64,000 nucleotides of DNA from UTCFX2 sp963827155. GTDB lineage: Bacteria; Chloroflexota; Anaerolineae; Anaerolineales; UBA4823. How positions within the stretch are numbered: the first letter of the stretch is position 1; every line of letters starts with the position of its first letter. The stretch lies in the NCBI GenBank assembly GCA_963827155.1, contig CAWGZV010000002.1, forward strand, positions 930,001-994,000, read 5' to 3'. A program made the position numbers and the translations under genes. The notes under the pieces are model-generated. The model saw only the letters and a list, made by a program, of their open reading frames with translations. It did no database searches and was not told where the DNA came from. Of this stretch, positions 56,102 through 63,695 are shown piece by piece.

Positions 56102-56899
56102 GTGAACCGTGCCGAGATCTCAGCGTACCTCGACTTCGCCGTCGAAACTGCCTACCTTGCCGGGCGGCTGACCCTGGCATACTTCCAGACCGGCGTCCAA
56201 CCGGAATATAAATCCGACCGGACCCCCGTCACCATTGCCGACCGAAAAGCCGAAGAGCTGATCCGCCGGCGTATCCGGGCTGCCTACCCCCACCATGCCG
56301 TCCTCGGCGAGGAATTTGGTGTCGAGCTCGCTGGGGACCCAGCAGAGCCCGCCGAATTCCGCTGGCTGATCGACCCAATCGACGGTACCAAGTCCTTCGT
56401 GCACGGTGTACCGCTCTACGGCGTCCTGCTCGGTCTGGAGATCGCCGGTCAGATCGCGGTCGGAGCAGCTTATTTTCCCGCCCTGGATGAGATGGTTGCC
56501 GCTGGGCATGGATTGGGCTGCCGCTGGAATGGGCGGTTGGCTCGCGTCTCATCGGTAAAGCGTCTCAGCGAAGCAGTTTTTACCGTCACCAGCTCAAACG
56601 CTTTCACCCAATTGGGATGCGACGATGTCTTCGACCGCCTCGCCGATGCCTGCTATTATCAAACCGGCTGGACCGATGCATACGGCTACCTCCTGGTCGC
56701 CACCGGGCGCGCCGAGCTGATGGTCGACCCGTCTATTCAAATCTGGGACTGCGCCCCCTTCCCGGTGATTTTGAGCGAGGCGGGCGGCTATTTTGGCGAT
56801 TGGGAAGGCAGACCGGGCGTCTCCTCCACTCGCTGCCTCGCCACCACCGAGACCTTGCTCCCAGAAGTGCTCGCAATCATCCATCCCGCCGAATCGTGA
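56102..56899 (+). CDS. Inositol monophosphatase family enzyme, histidinol-phosphatase-like
   Basis: 265 residues from a GTG start. Metal ligands are in GEEFGVEL, WLIDPIDGTKSFVHGVPLYG and WDCAPFPVILSEAGGYFGD. The FVHGVPLYGVLLGLE stretch resembles HisN-type histidinol-phosphate phosphatases more than true inositol phosphatases, but substrate is not certain. The next gene follows after 6 nt, probably one operon. Confidence 0.85.
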   Translation: MNRAEISAYLDFAVETAYLAGRLTLAYFQTGVQPEYKSDRTPVTIADRKAEELIRRRIRAAYPHHAVLGEEFGVELAGDPAEPAEFRWLIDPIDGTKSFVHGVPLYGVLLGLEIAGQIAVGAAYFPALDEMVAAGHGLGCRWNGRLARVSSVKRLSEAVFTVTSSNAFTQLGCDDVFDRLADACYYQTGWTDAYGYLLVATGRAELMVDPSIQIWDCAPFPVILSEAGGYFGDWEGRPGVSSTRCLATTETLLPEVLAIIHPAES

Positions 56900-56905
56900 G
56901 GTCCT

Positions 56906-57358
56906 ATGGCTCCAGATCCAGCCCTCATCACCCACCGTCCGCAAATCGCACAATTCTTGAAAGAACCTCACATCGCAAGCCTGGCGACCGCCAACCCCAA
57001 AACGCTCCAGCCGCACGCCGTACCGGTCTGGTACGAGTGGGACGGCGAGCGGATTTGGATCTCCTCCTTTCGCTCCACCCGCAAGATCGGCGAAATCCAC
57101 CTCAACCCTCTCGTCTCCATCGCTGTGAACAGCGACGATCCCGATGCGCCGGTGCGCGGCGTGGTCTTCGAAGGGCAGGCTGAGCTGGTCGAGGACCGGC
57201 AGCAGGGTGTCGAGCGTGGTTATTCGATCTATTCCCGCTATCTGGGTCCCGAAGGGGCTTTGGCAGCCGAGCCGCAGTCCTGGCTCCACGACCCGGAGCA
57301 TCTGCTGATCTGCCTCAAACCGGCATCCGTCATTGTCTGGGGTTTTTCAAACCAGTAG
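56906..57358 (+). CDS. Pyridoxamine 5'-phosphate oxidase-like flavin-binding protein
   Basis: 150 residues with the split-barrel pattern: IAQFLKEPHIASLATANP, HAVPVWYEWDGERIWISS, RKIGEIHLNPLVSIAVNSD and VVFEGQAELVE. Such proteins bind FMN, F420 or heme. The family member cannot be fixed. It overlaps the convergent permease gene by 12 nt. Confidence 0.85.
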   Translation: MAPDPALITHRPQIAQFLKEPHIASLATANPKTLQPHAVPVWYEWDGERIWISSFRSTRKIGEIHLNPLVSIAVNSDDPDAPVRGVVFEGQAELVEDRQQGVERGYSIYSRYLGPEGALAAEPQSWLHDPEHLLICLKPASVIVWGFSNQ

Positions 57359-58090
57359 CAAAACTGCCGATATCAGCAGCAGCCCTACGATTGTCCAGTT
57401 GAATACGGTTTTATTCAGCGATCTGGAAACTCGCTTGCCGATAAATACCCCCAGCGGGACGAAGACCGTCAGCCAGATCAGCTCTCCCAGCAATTCGAAG
57501 GGGATGATCCCAGAGCTCAGAAAAAAAGGGAGCTTGATGAAATTCAGCACGCCGAAGAAAAGCGCTGATGTTGCGATGAAAGTCACCGGCTGGAGCGACT
57601 GGAGCAGCAGGTAGATCGTAATTGGCGGTCCTCCGGCATTTGCCAGCGCCGAGGTGAAGCCCGCCACCCCGCCCGCCAGCAGTCCATGCCACGGCCGGCC
57701 TCGGTAGACTGCCCTGCTCAGGATCCGCTGCTCCAGCAGCCGGTAGAGCACAAAGAGCAGCACCATCACTGCCAGCCCCTTTTTGAGCGTGTCCGGTGGG
57801 GTGTTCACCAGCACCAGTGTCGCCAGCATCACCCCTGCGGTTGCGCCTGCCAGCAGCAGCCAGATCTTGCTGAGGTCCCACCTGCGCCAGTAAGCCGCCA
57901 GCGTGAAGGCGTCGCCAATCATCAGCACCGGCAGCATCAGCCCGACCACCATCTGCACGGGCAGCGCCAGGGCGAGCAGCGGGGTCGCCAGGAAGCCCAT
58001 CGCGCCCCCAAAGCCGGCTTTCGAGAACCCGATGATGAAGCAGGCAAGCGCAAACAGGACCATGATGAGCGTCGTAGCGTGATATTCCAT
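57347..58090 (-). CDS. TauE/SafE (DUF81) family permease
   Basis: 247 residues with about eight membrane helices. Family signatures FSKAGFGGAMGFLATPLL near the N-terminus and LANAGGPPITIYLLLQ in the middle are present. Likely an exporter of sulfite, sulfoacetate or related anions; the substrate is unknown. A hydrophilic open frame in another phase over the same region is not supported. Confidence 0.88.
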   Translation of the reverse strand: MEYHATTLIMVLFALACFIIGFSKAGFGGAMGFLATPLLALALPVQMVVGLMLPVLMIGDAFTLAAYWRRWDLSKIWLLLAGATAGVMLATLVLVNTPPDTLKKGLAVMVLLFVLYRLLEQRILSRAVYRGRPWHGLLAGGVAGFTSALANAGGPPITIYLLLQSLQPVTFIATSALFFGVLNFIKLPFFLSSGIIPFELLGELIWLTVFVPLGVFIGKRVSRSLNKTVFNWTIVGLLLISAVLLLV

Positions 58091-58435
58091 CCATTTTTCC
58101 AGCGTTCTGCAGACTTTTAATCTCCCAGGCAGGGATTATACTCTCTGGCGGCATAAAAGATTTTAACGCTAAGACGCGAAGGACGCAAAGAATTCCAAAA
58201 GAATATAAGCGAACCTTTTCGATTCTTCATAAATTCGAGGCACCATTTTCAAGTTTACATTTTCACATGATTCCTCTATTCCAACAGGTATTGTATAATG
58301 CAGAATTGCAGTTCATTGGTCATTAATATAAATAGATAATCCTTGGCGTTCTTCGCGTCTTCGCGTTTGATTTAATAAATTTTTGCGAGCTTTGAGCGTC
58401 TTCGAGACCTTTGAGTTTAAATCTTAAGTCACCCT
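58091..58435. other. Intergenic region with interspersed repeats and a -10 element
   Basis: It contains AACGCTAAGACGCGAAGGACGC at about 58164 and the inverted-type partners TTCGCGTCTTCGCGTTTGA and GAGCGTCTTCGAGACC at about 58350-58410. TATAAT at 58294-58299 is a possible promoter for the dehydrogenase gene. No gene is supported. Confidence 0.55.
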
Positions 58436-59431
58436 ATGCCAAAACCACGCATTTTTATCACCCGTTCGATCCCCGACGCAGGCCTCGCCCTGCTCCAGCC
58501 CCACTGCGAGATCGATCTCTGGCCTGAAACCATGCCTCCAGACCGGGAGACCCTCACTCGCCGGTCGCACGGCATCGCCGGATTGCTCTGCCTGCTCACG
58601 GATATTGTCGACGGCGAGCTGATGGATGCCGCCGGCCTTTCGCTGAAGGTCATCAGCAACCACGCCGTCGGCTATGACAACATCGATGTCCCCGCCGCCA
58701 CCCAAAGAGGCATCCCGGTTGGAAACACCCCCGGGATCCTGACCGAGACCACCGCCGATTTCGCCTTCGCCCTGCTGCTTGCCGCTGCCCGGCGGGTGGT
58801 CGAGGGGCAGCAAGCGGTCCTCAGCGGCGAGTGGAAGACCTGGAGCCCGCAGTGGCTGCTCGGTGCAGATATCCACGGCGCCACCCTCGGCATCGTCGGA
58901 TTCGGGCGGATTGGGCAGGCGGTCGCCCGTCGGGCGGCTGGATTTGACATGCGGATCCTGTATTATGACCCCAGCTTGCCGCCAGCCTCGGAAAATAACC
59001 CGATTACCGCCCAAAGCGTGGATCTGGGTGCTCTGCTGGCAGAATCGGATTTCGTTACGATCCACGCTCCCCTGAACGAAGGGACCCGCCGGATGTTTGA
59101 CTCCCAGGCATTTGCGCGCATGAAGCCGGGCGCGGTGCTGGTGAACACGGCCCGCGGCCCGCTTGTCGATCAGCACGCCCTGTTCCAGGCTCTAAAAACC
59201 GGGCAGATCGCCGCCGCCGCGATCGATGTCACCGACCCCGAGCCTCTGCCGCTTGACAGCGAGCTCCTGACCCTTCCAAACCTGGTCGTCACGCCGCACA
59301 TCGCCAGCGCCAGCCGCGCTACCCGGGCAAAAATGGCGACCATGGCTGCCGAAAACCTGCTCGCCGGGCTGCAAGGCGAGTGCCTGCCTTACTGCGTCAA
59401 TCCTGAGGTCTATGCGAAGTCAAGTGGATAA
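58436..59431 (+). CDS. D-isomer-specific 2-hydroxyacid dehydrogenase, glyoxylate/hydroxypyruvate reductase-like
   Basis: 331 residues. Nucleotide-binding GIVGFGRIGQAVARR; catalytic Arg in NTARGPLVDQ, Glu in VTDPEPLPLD and His in VTPHIASAS. The sequence NHAVGYDNIDVPAATQRGIP is typical of GyaR/GhrB-type reductases, which reduce glyoxylate or hydroxypyruvate with NAD(P)H. First gene of a likely three-gene unit. Confidence 0.88.
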   Translation: MPKPRIFITRSIPDAGLALLQPHCEIDLWPETMPPDRETLTRRSHGIAGLLCLLTDIVDGELMDAAGLSLKVISNHAVGYDNIDVPAATQRGIPVGNTPGILTETTADFAFALLLAAARRVVEGQQAVLSGEWKTWSPQWLLGADIHGATLGIVGFGRIGQAVARRAAGFDMRILYYDPSLPPASENNPITAQSVDLGALLAESDFVTIHAPLNEGTRRMFDSQAFARMKPGAVLVNTARGPLVDQHALFQALKTGQIAAAAIDVTDPEPLPLDSELLTLPNLVVTPHIASASRATRAKMATMAAENLLAGLQGECLPYCVNPEVYAKSSG

Positions 59432-59843
59432 AAATACGATCGATCCAGCCCTGGTCGCCCCTTGCGGCATCGACTGCCGCCTCTGCCGCGCCTATGTCCG
59501 GAAGCGGAACCGCTGCCCGGGCTGCCGCTTCGAAGGTCCGCACAAGCCGATTTCCTGCACAAACTGCCGGATCAAACAGGGCTGCGAGCTTCTCGCAAGT
59601 GAAGCAGTTGCGTTTTGCTTCGAATGCAGCCTCTTCCCCTGCGATCCGATCAAGCATCTGGATAAGCGCTACCGCACCCGCTATGCGACCAGCCCGATCG
59701 GAAACCTGCAAACGATCCGGGATGAAGGCCTCAGCCGTTTCCTTGCAATCGAGGCTGAGAGATGGACCTGCCCGCGCTGCGGCGCGCTGCTCAGCATGCA
59801 CAATCCGCTCTGTCTTGCCTGCGGGTATGCCTGGCAGGCATAA
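59412..59843 (+). CDS. DUF3795 cysteine-rich protein
   Basis: 143 residues with four Cys clusters: CGIDCRLCRAYVRKRNRCPG, CTNCRIKQGC, CFECSLFPC and a C-terminal zinc-ribbon-like CPRCG...CLACG. Probably binds zinc or a metal cluster. It overlaps the dehydrogenase gene by 20 nt. The family function is unknown. Confidence 0.82.
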   Translation: MRSQVDKNTIDPALVAPCGIDCRLCRAYVRKRNRCPGCRFEGPHKPISCTNCRIKQGCELLASEAVAFCFECSLFPCDPIKHLDKRYRTRYATSPIGNLQTIRDEGLSRFLAIEAERWTCPRCGALLSMHNPLCLACGYAWQA

Positions 59844-59883
59844 TCGCAGCCTGATACTGTCCCATCACGGGAAATTATAGAAA

Positions 59884-60684
59884 ATGAAACCTGAAGAGCT
59901 GGACTGGAGGCGGGTCAAACAGCTGACCCTCTGGAGCTATGAAGATTTGATCGCAAAGCTCCAGGAAGCGCTCGCCTATCCCTTCGTGCAGCGTCTGTAC
60001 GACCACAGCCTTCCGGAAGCGCAGGTTTTCGCCCGCGCCGTCCGCCGGGGCTACCTGAACGATCGCGGCGACTCGACCGCTTTTATCGACCGTATTTGTG
60101 AGTCGCTCGCCGCCCTGCAAGCCTGTGAGGTCAGCTCTTACGCCGCCCTCCTCTCACAGATTGACAGCCGGGAGAAATGCGCCGAGTTTCTCGATCGCAC
60201 CGGCTTCGATTTCGCTGCCCTGATCGAGGTCCTCAGCTACCTTCTCCGCTGGGTATTCCCTTTCAAGTTCCCCCTGCGTGAATTGATCGATGTCGAAAAT
60301 CCCGCCGAATTATCAGCCCTGCACGCGCTGAAGAAGCAGAGGTTATTTTCGAACCTGGACCTGCTCGAATCCGCCTCCAGCCTGAATGGGCGCGTGGCGC
60401 TTGCCGGGGAAGCTCAGCTCCCGCTCGGCTTTCTCACCAGCCTGGTGCACAAAGCCGACATTTCCCGCCTGGCTTTCGTGCGCGGCAAGACTGTCCGGCA
60501 CCTGTGCGGCGGCGGGTACGCAACCCTCGCTCAGCTTGCCTTTGCCGACCTGCCAGAGATGGAGCGCCGCATGGATGCCTACTACCATACCCTGGGCAAA
60601 AGCCTTTCAGACTTCAAAGCCGTCATCCCGCTCGCGTGGATGGTCGGAGGCGCCCAAATCCTGCCGCCTCTCGTTGAGGGTTGA
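59884..60684 (+). CDS. Hypothetical protein with DUF4332-like helix-hairpin-helix C-terminus
   Basis: 266 residues, no signal or membrane segment. The C-terminal third (LVHKADISRLAFVRGKTVRH, GYATLAQLAFADLPEMERRM) looks like DUF4332/HhH repeats. The N-terminal part is helical and unrecognised. It lies 40 nt after the DUF3795 gene. Confidence 0.65.
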   Translation: MKPEELDWRRVKQLTLWSYEDLIAKLQEALAYPFVQRLYDHSLPEAQVFARAVRRGYLNDRGDSTAFIDRICESLAALQACEVSSYAALLSQIDSREKCAEFLDRTGFDFAALIEVLSYLLRWVFPFKFPLRELIDVENPAELSALHALKKQRLFSNLDLLESASSLNGRVALAGEAQLPLGFLTSLVHKADISRLAFVRGKTVRHLCGGGYATLAQLAFADLPEMERRMDAYYHTLGKSLSDFKAVIPLAWMVGGAQILPPLVEG

Positions 60685-60806
60685 ATTCCCCTTAGACCAG
60701 CCGATGTCAGCGTTAGATCGGTGCAGTGATAACTTAGAGATTCCGGCGGAGTGTTTTTCGGTCCGAAACCTGAACATTCGGTCGTATGGGAAAGGAGAAA
60801 CAGGAA

Positions 60807-61169
60807 ATGGAGAACTTCAGGGAGGATACCTACGGCGAACGCATCGCCGAGATCTATGACGATCTCTATGCCGATTATGACCCTGCCGCCATCGAGCGGC
60901 TGCGAGAGCTGGCGCAGGGCGGCCGCGCCTTAGAGCTGGGGATCGGCACCGGGCGGATCGCCTTGCCGCTGCAGGCTGCCGGCGTTCCGGTCAGCGGGGT
61001 TGAGGCCTCGCCGGCAATGGTCGCCCGAATGGGTCTCAAGCCGGGCGGCGAAAACCTCATTTCTATATCGGCACACAGTTTCGGCACACAGTTTCGGCAC
61101 ACAGTTTCGGCACACAGTTTCGGCACACAGTTTCGGCACACAGTTTCGGCACACGTTCCAGCCGCGTAA
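60807..61169 (+). pseudogene. Truncated SAM-dependent methyltransferase
   Basis: ATG 60807 follows AAAGGAG. The N-terminal half of a class I methyltransferase is present: REDTYGERIAEIYDDLY, SAM-binding ALELGIGTGRIALPL and GVEASPAMVARM. After GLKPGGENL, normal sequence stops and seven copies of a 13-bp repeat are read as ISAHSFGTQFRHTV. About 120-150 expected residues are missing. It is probably inactive as a methyltransferase, with the 3' part replaced or lost at the repeat array. Confidence 0.75.
61068..61155 (+). repeat. 13-bp tandem repeat, seven copies, at the break of the methyltransferase gene
   Basis: The unit TTTCGGCACACAG is repeated with almost no divergence from 61068 to 61155. 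Thirteen is not divisible by three, so it is read in all frames in turn. The near identity of copies indicates recent expansion. Confidence 0.9.
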
Positions 61170-61180
61170 TTGGATCATAA

Positions 61181-61765
61181 ATGGCTATGCGCAGCGATAA
61201 CATCTCATGCCAGAACCAAACATTCCTCTTCTCGGTCCGTCCAGCAGTACCCGCAGATCTTTTCTCCATCGCCGCCGTGCGCGTCAATACCTGGCAGTCC
61301 GCCTATCGCGGCATCTTACCTGATGAGTTCCTCGATCGCTTATCAATTCAAGATGTCATAGAGCGTTGGAAACCGAAGTATTTTGAGTCTAGGCTTCCCG
61401 GAGTGGAAGCCTTTGTCGCCGAAAATTCCCAAAAAGCCGTGATTGCCTTCGCTTTCTGTGGACCTGAACCATCCCAAGATTCGGATTACGACAGTGAAAT
61501 CTACACCCTTTACGTGCTGCCTCAGAATCAGAATCAAGGCGTCGGTCGGGCGCTTTTTGGGGCTTGTGTCCGGCATCTTCTTCAGAGGATCGCCTGCCAA
61601 AACCTGCTGGTCTGGGTGATCGCTGAAAATCCCTACCGCAGGTTCTATGAGAAGTTAGGTGGCAAGCCGGTTCGCCAGAAGTCTATTGAGATCGGCGGGA
61701 TGACTTTTTCAGAAATCGCCTATGGCTGGCAGGGTCTCACCTCCATTATCAATTTTCTGCGTTGA
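61181..61765 (+). CDS. GNAT family N-acetyltransferase
   Basis: 194 residues. GNAT fold with RPAVPADLFSIAAVRVNTWQ, EIYTLYVLPQNQNQGVGRAL (acetyl-CoA loop Q-x-x-G-V-G) and NPYRRFYEKLGGK. It resembles the group of GNATs with WQSAYRGILPDEFL. It starts 11 nt after the truncated methyltransferase frame ends. Its 3' end overlaps the convergent gene by 17 nt. Confidence 0.88.
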   Translation: MAMRSDNISCQNQTFLFSVRPAVPADLFSIAAVRVNTWQSAYRGILPDEFLDRLSIQDVIERWKPKYFESRLPGVEAFVAENSQKAVIAFAFCGPEPSQDSDYDSEIYTLYVLPQNQNQGVGRALFGACVRHLLQRIACQNLLVWVIAENPYRRFYEKLGGKPVRQKSIEIGGMTFSEIAYGWQGLTSIINFLR

Positions 61766-62312
61766 GTTTCAAGTCCTCGCGCACCTTGGCAGCCAGCGGA
61801 TTCTGATGGACTTGCTCCTTCCAGCGTTTTCCCAGTTCGTCCTCCTGGAAGCGTCCATCTCCCCTCGGATGCAGGTCTCGCAGGTCGGGAGCAGGCTCGG
61901 GGATGTTCGGCTGATATGGGCTCCCGCTTAGCGCCGCCAGGAGCTGTTTCAACTCCTCGATTTCCCGATCCTGGTTTCTCAAAGCTTGCAGCACCAGGGT
62001 GTGCATTTCGGTCACATGCTGATGGTCTTCCAGGGCGCGCTTTTCCTGCATTTCGGCGATCTGTTTCTGGCGCGCTTCAGACAGGGTGGCATACAGCAGC
62101 ACGATCGAGCTGACTGCCACACTCATCGTGTTCAGGTAGCTGTTGATCAGCAGCACCAGGGCAGTCCGGTTGGCGTACACCACTAAGGGTATCAGCAGGG
62201 CAATCGTCGCCAGGATCACGAATTGGAAGGTGAGAAAGCGCACCGGCCATGGCAGGACGTTGCGGTCCAGGAAGTCGTTGACCCGATGCATCCATTTCTT
62301 TCCGGCGGACAT
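61749..62312 (-). CDS. Two-helix membrane protein, DUF1003-like
   Basis: 187 residues with two membrane helices (FQFVILATIALLIPLVVYA, LNTMSVAVSSIVLLYATL), a helical coiled-coil segment (LQALRNQDREIEELKQLLAA) and a polar tail with a KVREDLKLNAE end. The helix pair followed by SEARQKQIAEMQEKRA recalls DUF1003 or low-affinity iron permease-like families. It is encoded directly after the DUF4404 gene. Confidence 0.65.
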   Translation of the reverse strand: MSAGKKWMHRVNDFLDRNVLPWPVRFLTFQFVILATIALLIPLVVYANRTALVLLINSYLNTMSVAVSSIVLLYATLSEARQKQIAEMQEKRALEDHQHVTEMHTLVLQALRNQDREIEELKQLLAALSGSPYQPNIPEPAPDLRDLHPRGDGRFQEDELGKRWKEQVHQNPLAAKVREDLKLNAEN

Positions 62313-62314
62313 CG

Positions 62315-62587
62315 TTAAATTCCAGCCCCGCTCAAGATATCCATCACATATCGCAGCATGGTCGTAAGCTCTGGATGCGAGACCTCATACTCCTGGATCG
62401 CCTCGTTGAGCTGATCGCCGAGCAATTCATTCTCCTCGGTGGAAGATGGTTCCTCACGGTCAAGCACCTCCTGGATATCGTTTGCCAGGTGCTGCAAGCG
62501 CTGGATGGATTCTTCGTCTATATTTTCGGTATGTTCAAGCTCACGGTGGAGTTTTTCAAGGGTGTCGCGCAGCTCGGAATTATCCAT
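62315..62587 (-). CDS. DUF4404 family protein
   Basis: 90-residue helical protein (LRDTLEKLHRELEHTENIDE, LQHLANDIQEVLDRE) matching the DUF4404 pattern as I know it. AGGAG precedes the ATG. It is co-transcribed with the following membrane protein gene (2-nt gap). Function unknown. Confidence 0.75.
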   Translation of the reverse strand: MDNSELRDTLEKLHRELEHTENIDEESIQRLQHLANDIQEVLDREEPSSTEENELLGDQLNEAIQEYEVSHPELTTMLRYVMDILSGAGI

Positions 62588-62636
62588 GATAGATACTCCT
62601 TTTCATATCGCCGACAGGATTTTTTCGAATAAGGAT

Positions 62637-62642
62637 ATTATA
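62637..62642 (-). promoter_or_regulatory. -10 element of the DUF4404 operon
   Basis: TATAAT on the minus strand, 50 nt upstream of the DUF4404 ATG, in a short AT-rich stretch after the GTPase gene. No -35 match is seen. Confidence 0.4.
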
Positions 62643-62654
62643 ACCCCCCTCTCC

Positions 62655-63695
62655 TCAGGCTTTAAGCTCGACGATATCCCCTTCTTGCAGCACGTAATCC
62701 CGCCCAACCATCTGTCCCTCGAATGTGCTGCTTCCCCAGACCCGGGCGCTCTTCAGGTGCTCGCCGAAATCCTTATGGATCTTGAGCCCGAGCTCCTCGA
62801 CCGTCGATCCCGCTCGGATCACGAATGGGCGCTCCAGATCGGGTTCCTCCCCCGGCGGGCGGGCATAGACCCGCATAATCCCCAGGCGGGCATAGATCCG
62901 CTGCTTCAGCGCCTCAAAATTCCGCCCGTTCTGCGCAGATACCGGGATTACTTCGAGTTTGTATTTGAGCGGCGTGCCGGGGGGTCCGCTGTCCGGAGTG
63001 TTGATTAATTCACAGAACGCCGCACAGTCCGCCTCCAACCTTCCTTCGTCGCACTTGTTCGCCAGAACGATCAGTTCTTTGAAACCCATTCGCTCCACTC
63101 CGGCGTAATCCCTCTCCCAACCGGTCGGCGCAATCCGGTGCTGCTCCAGCAGGCTTAAACATTCCTCCAATTGGCTCAGCGGGTCTGCCTGAAGGTCGAC
63201 CACCACCAGCAGCAGGTCGGCGTGCCGCGCCAGGTCGAACAGCCCTGCATCTACGTAGCCTCGTGCCAGCGGGGGAGTGTCAACCAGCTGGATCTGCACG
63301 TTCTCAAACTGCGTCATGCCGGGGGTGGGTCTCCAGGTTGTGAAAGGCGCCGGGCTGACCTCCGGTTCGGCGTGCGTTAGCGCTCGCACCAGGGCCGATT
63401 TACCGGTGTTCGCCGCGCCGAGCAGCGCCGCCTGCCCCGCTCCCTCCTTCTCCACATGGAAAACCGGCGGCGGTCCGCCCCGTTTCTTCCTGGATTGCTG
63501 CGCCTCTTCCTTCAGTTTTGCCAGCTGGCGGCGCAGGTCTGCCCGCAGGTGGTCGGTGCCTTTGTGTTTCGGCACCACGCTGTACATTTCTTCCAGCAGG
63601 CTGATCTTCTCGGCGCTGGATTCCGCCTCCTGGAAGCGCTTCTCTATCTTGAAATAATCCGGCGGCAGGTTGGTCGGCATCTGGATTTGATCCAA
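62655..63695 (-). CDS. OBG/DRG-type GTPase with TGS domain
   Basis: 346 residues. Helical N-terminus with a KHKGTDHLRADLRRQLAKLK stretch like DRG proteins, then a G domain: G1 GAANTGKSALV, G3 VDTPPLARGY, G4 LANKCDEG and G5 VSAQNGRNF. A C-terminal TGS domain (about 270-345: VIRAGSTVEELGLKIHKDFG) follows. It probably binds ribosomes or RNA. The start is TTG 63695 adjoining the Gre-like stop, or ATG 63680. Confidence 0.88.
   Translation of the reverse strand: MDQIQMPTNLPPDYFKIEKRFQEAESSAEKISLLEEMYSVVPKHKGTDHLRADLRRQLAKLKEEAQQSRKKRGGPPPVFHVEKEGAGQAALLGAANTGKSALVRALTHAEPEVSPAPFTTWRPTPGMTQFENVQIQLVDTPPLARGYVDAGLFDLARHADLLLVVVDLQADPLSQLEECLSLLEQHRIAPTGWERDYAGVERMGFKELIVLANKCDEGRLEADCAAFCELINTPDSGPPGTPLKYKLEVIPVSAQNGRNFEALKQRIYARLGIMRVYARPPGEEPDLERPFVIRAGSTVEELGLKIHKDFGEHLKSARVWGSSTFEGQMVGRDYVLQEGDIVELKA

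Noticed and set aside
57411..58154. 247-residue hydrophilic open frame over the permease gene
   Set aside because: Gly/Ala/Arg-rich composition with no membrane pattern; the overlapping frame is a clear TauE/SafE permease.
58424..59176. 250-residue minus-strand open frame over the dehydrogenase gene
   Set aside because: The plus strand encodes a complete 2-hydroxyacid dehydrogenase with all motifs; the opposite frame has no family features.
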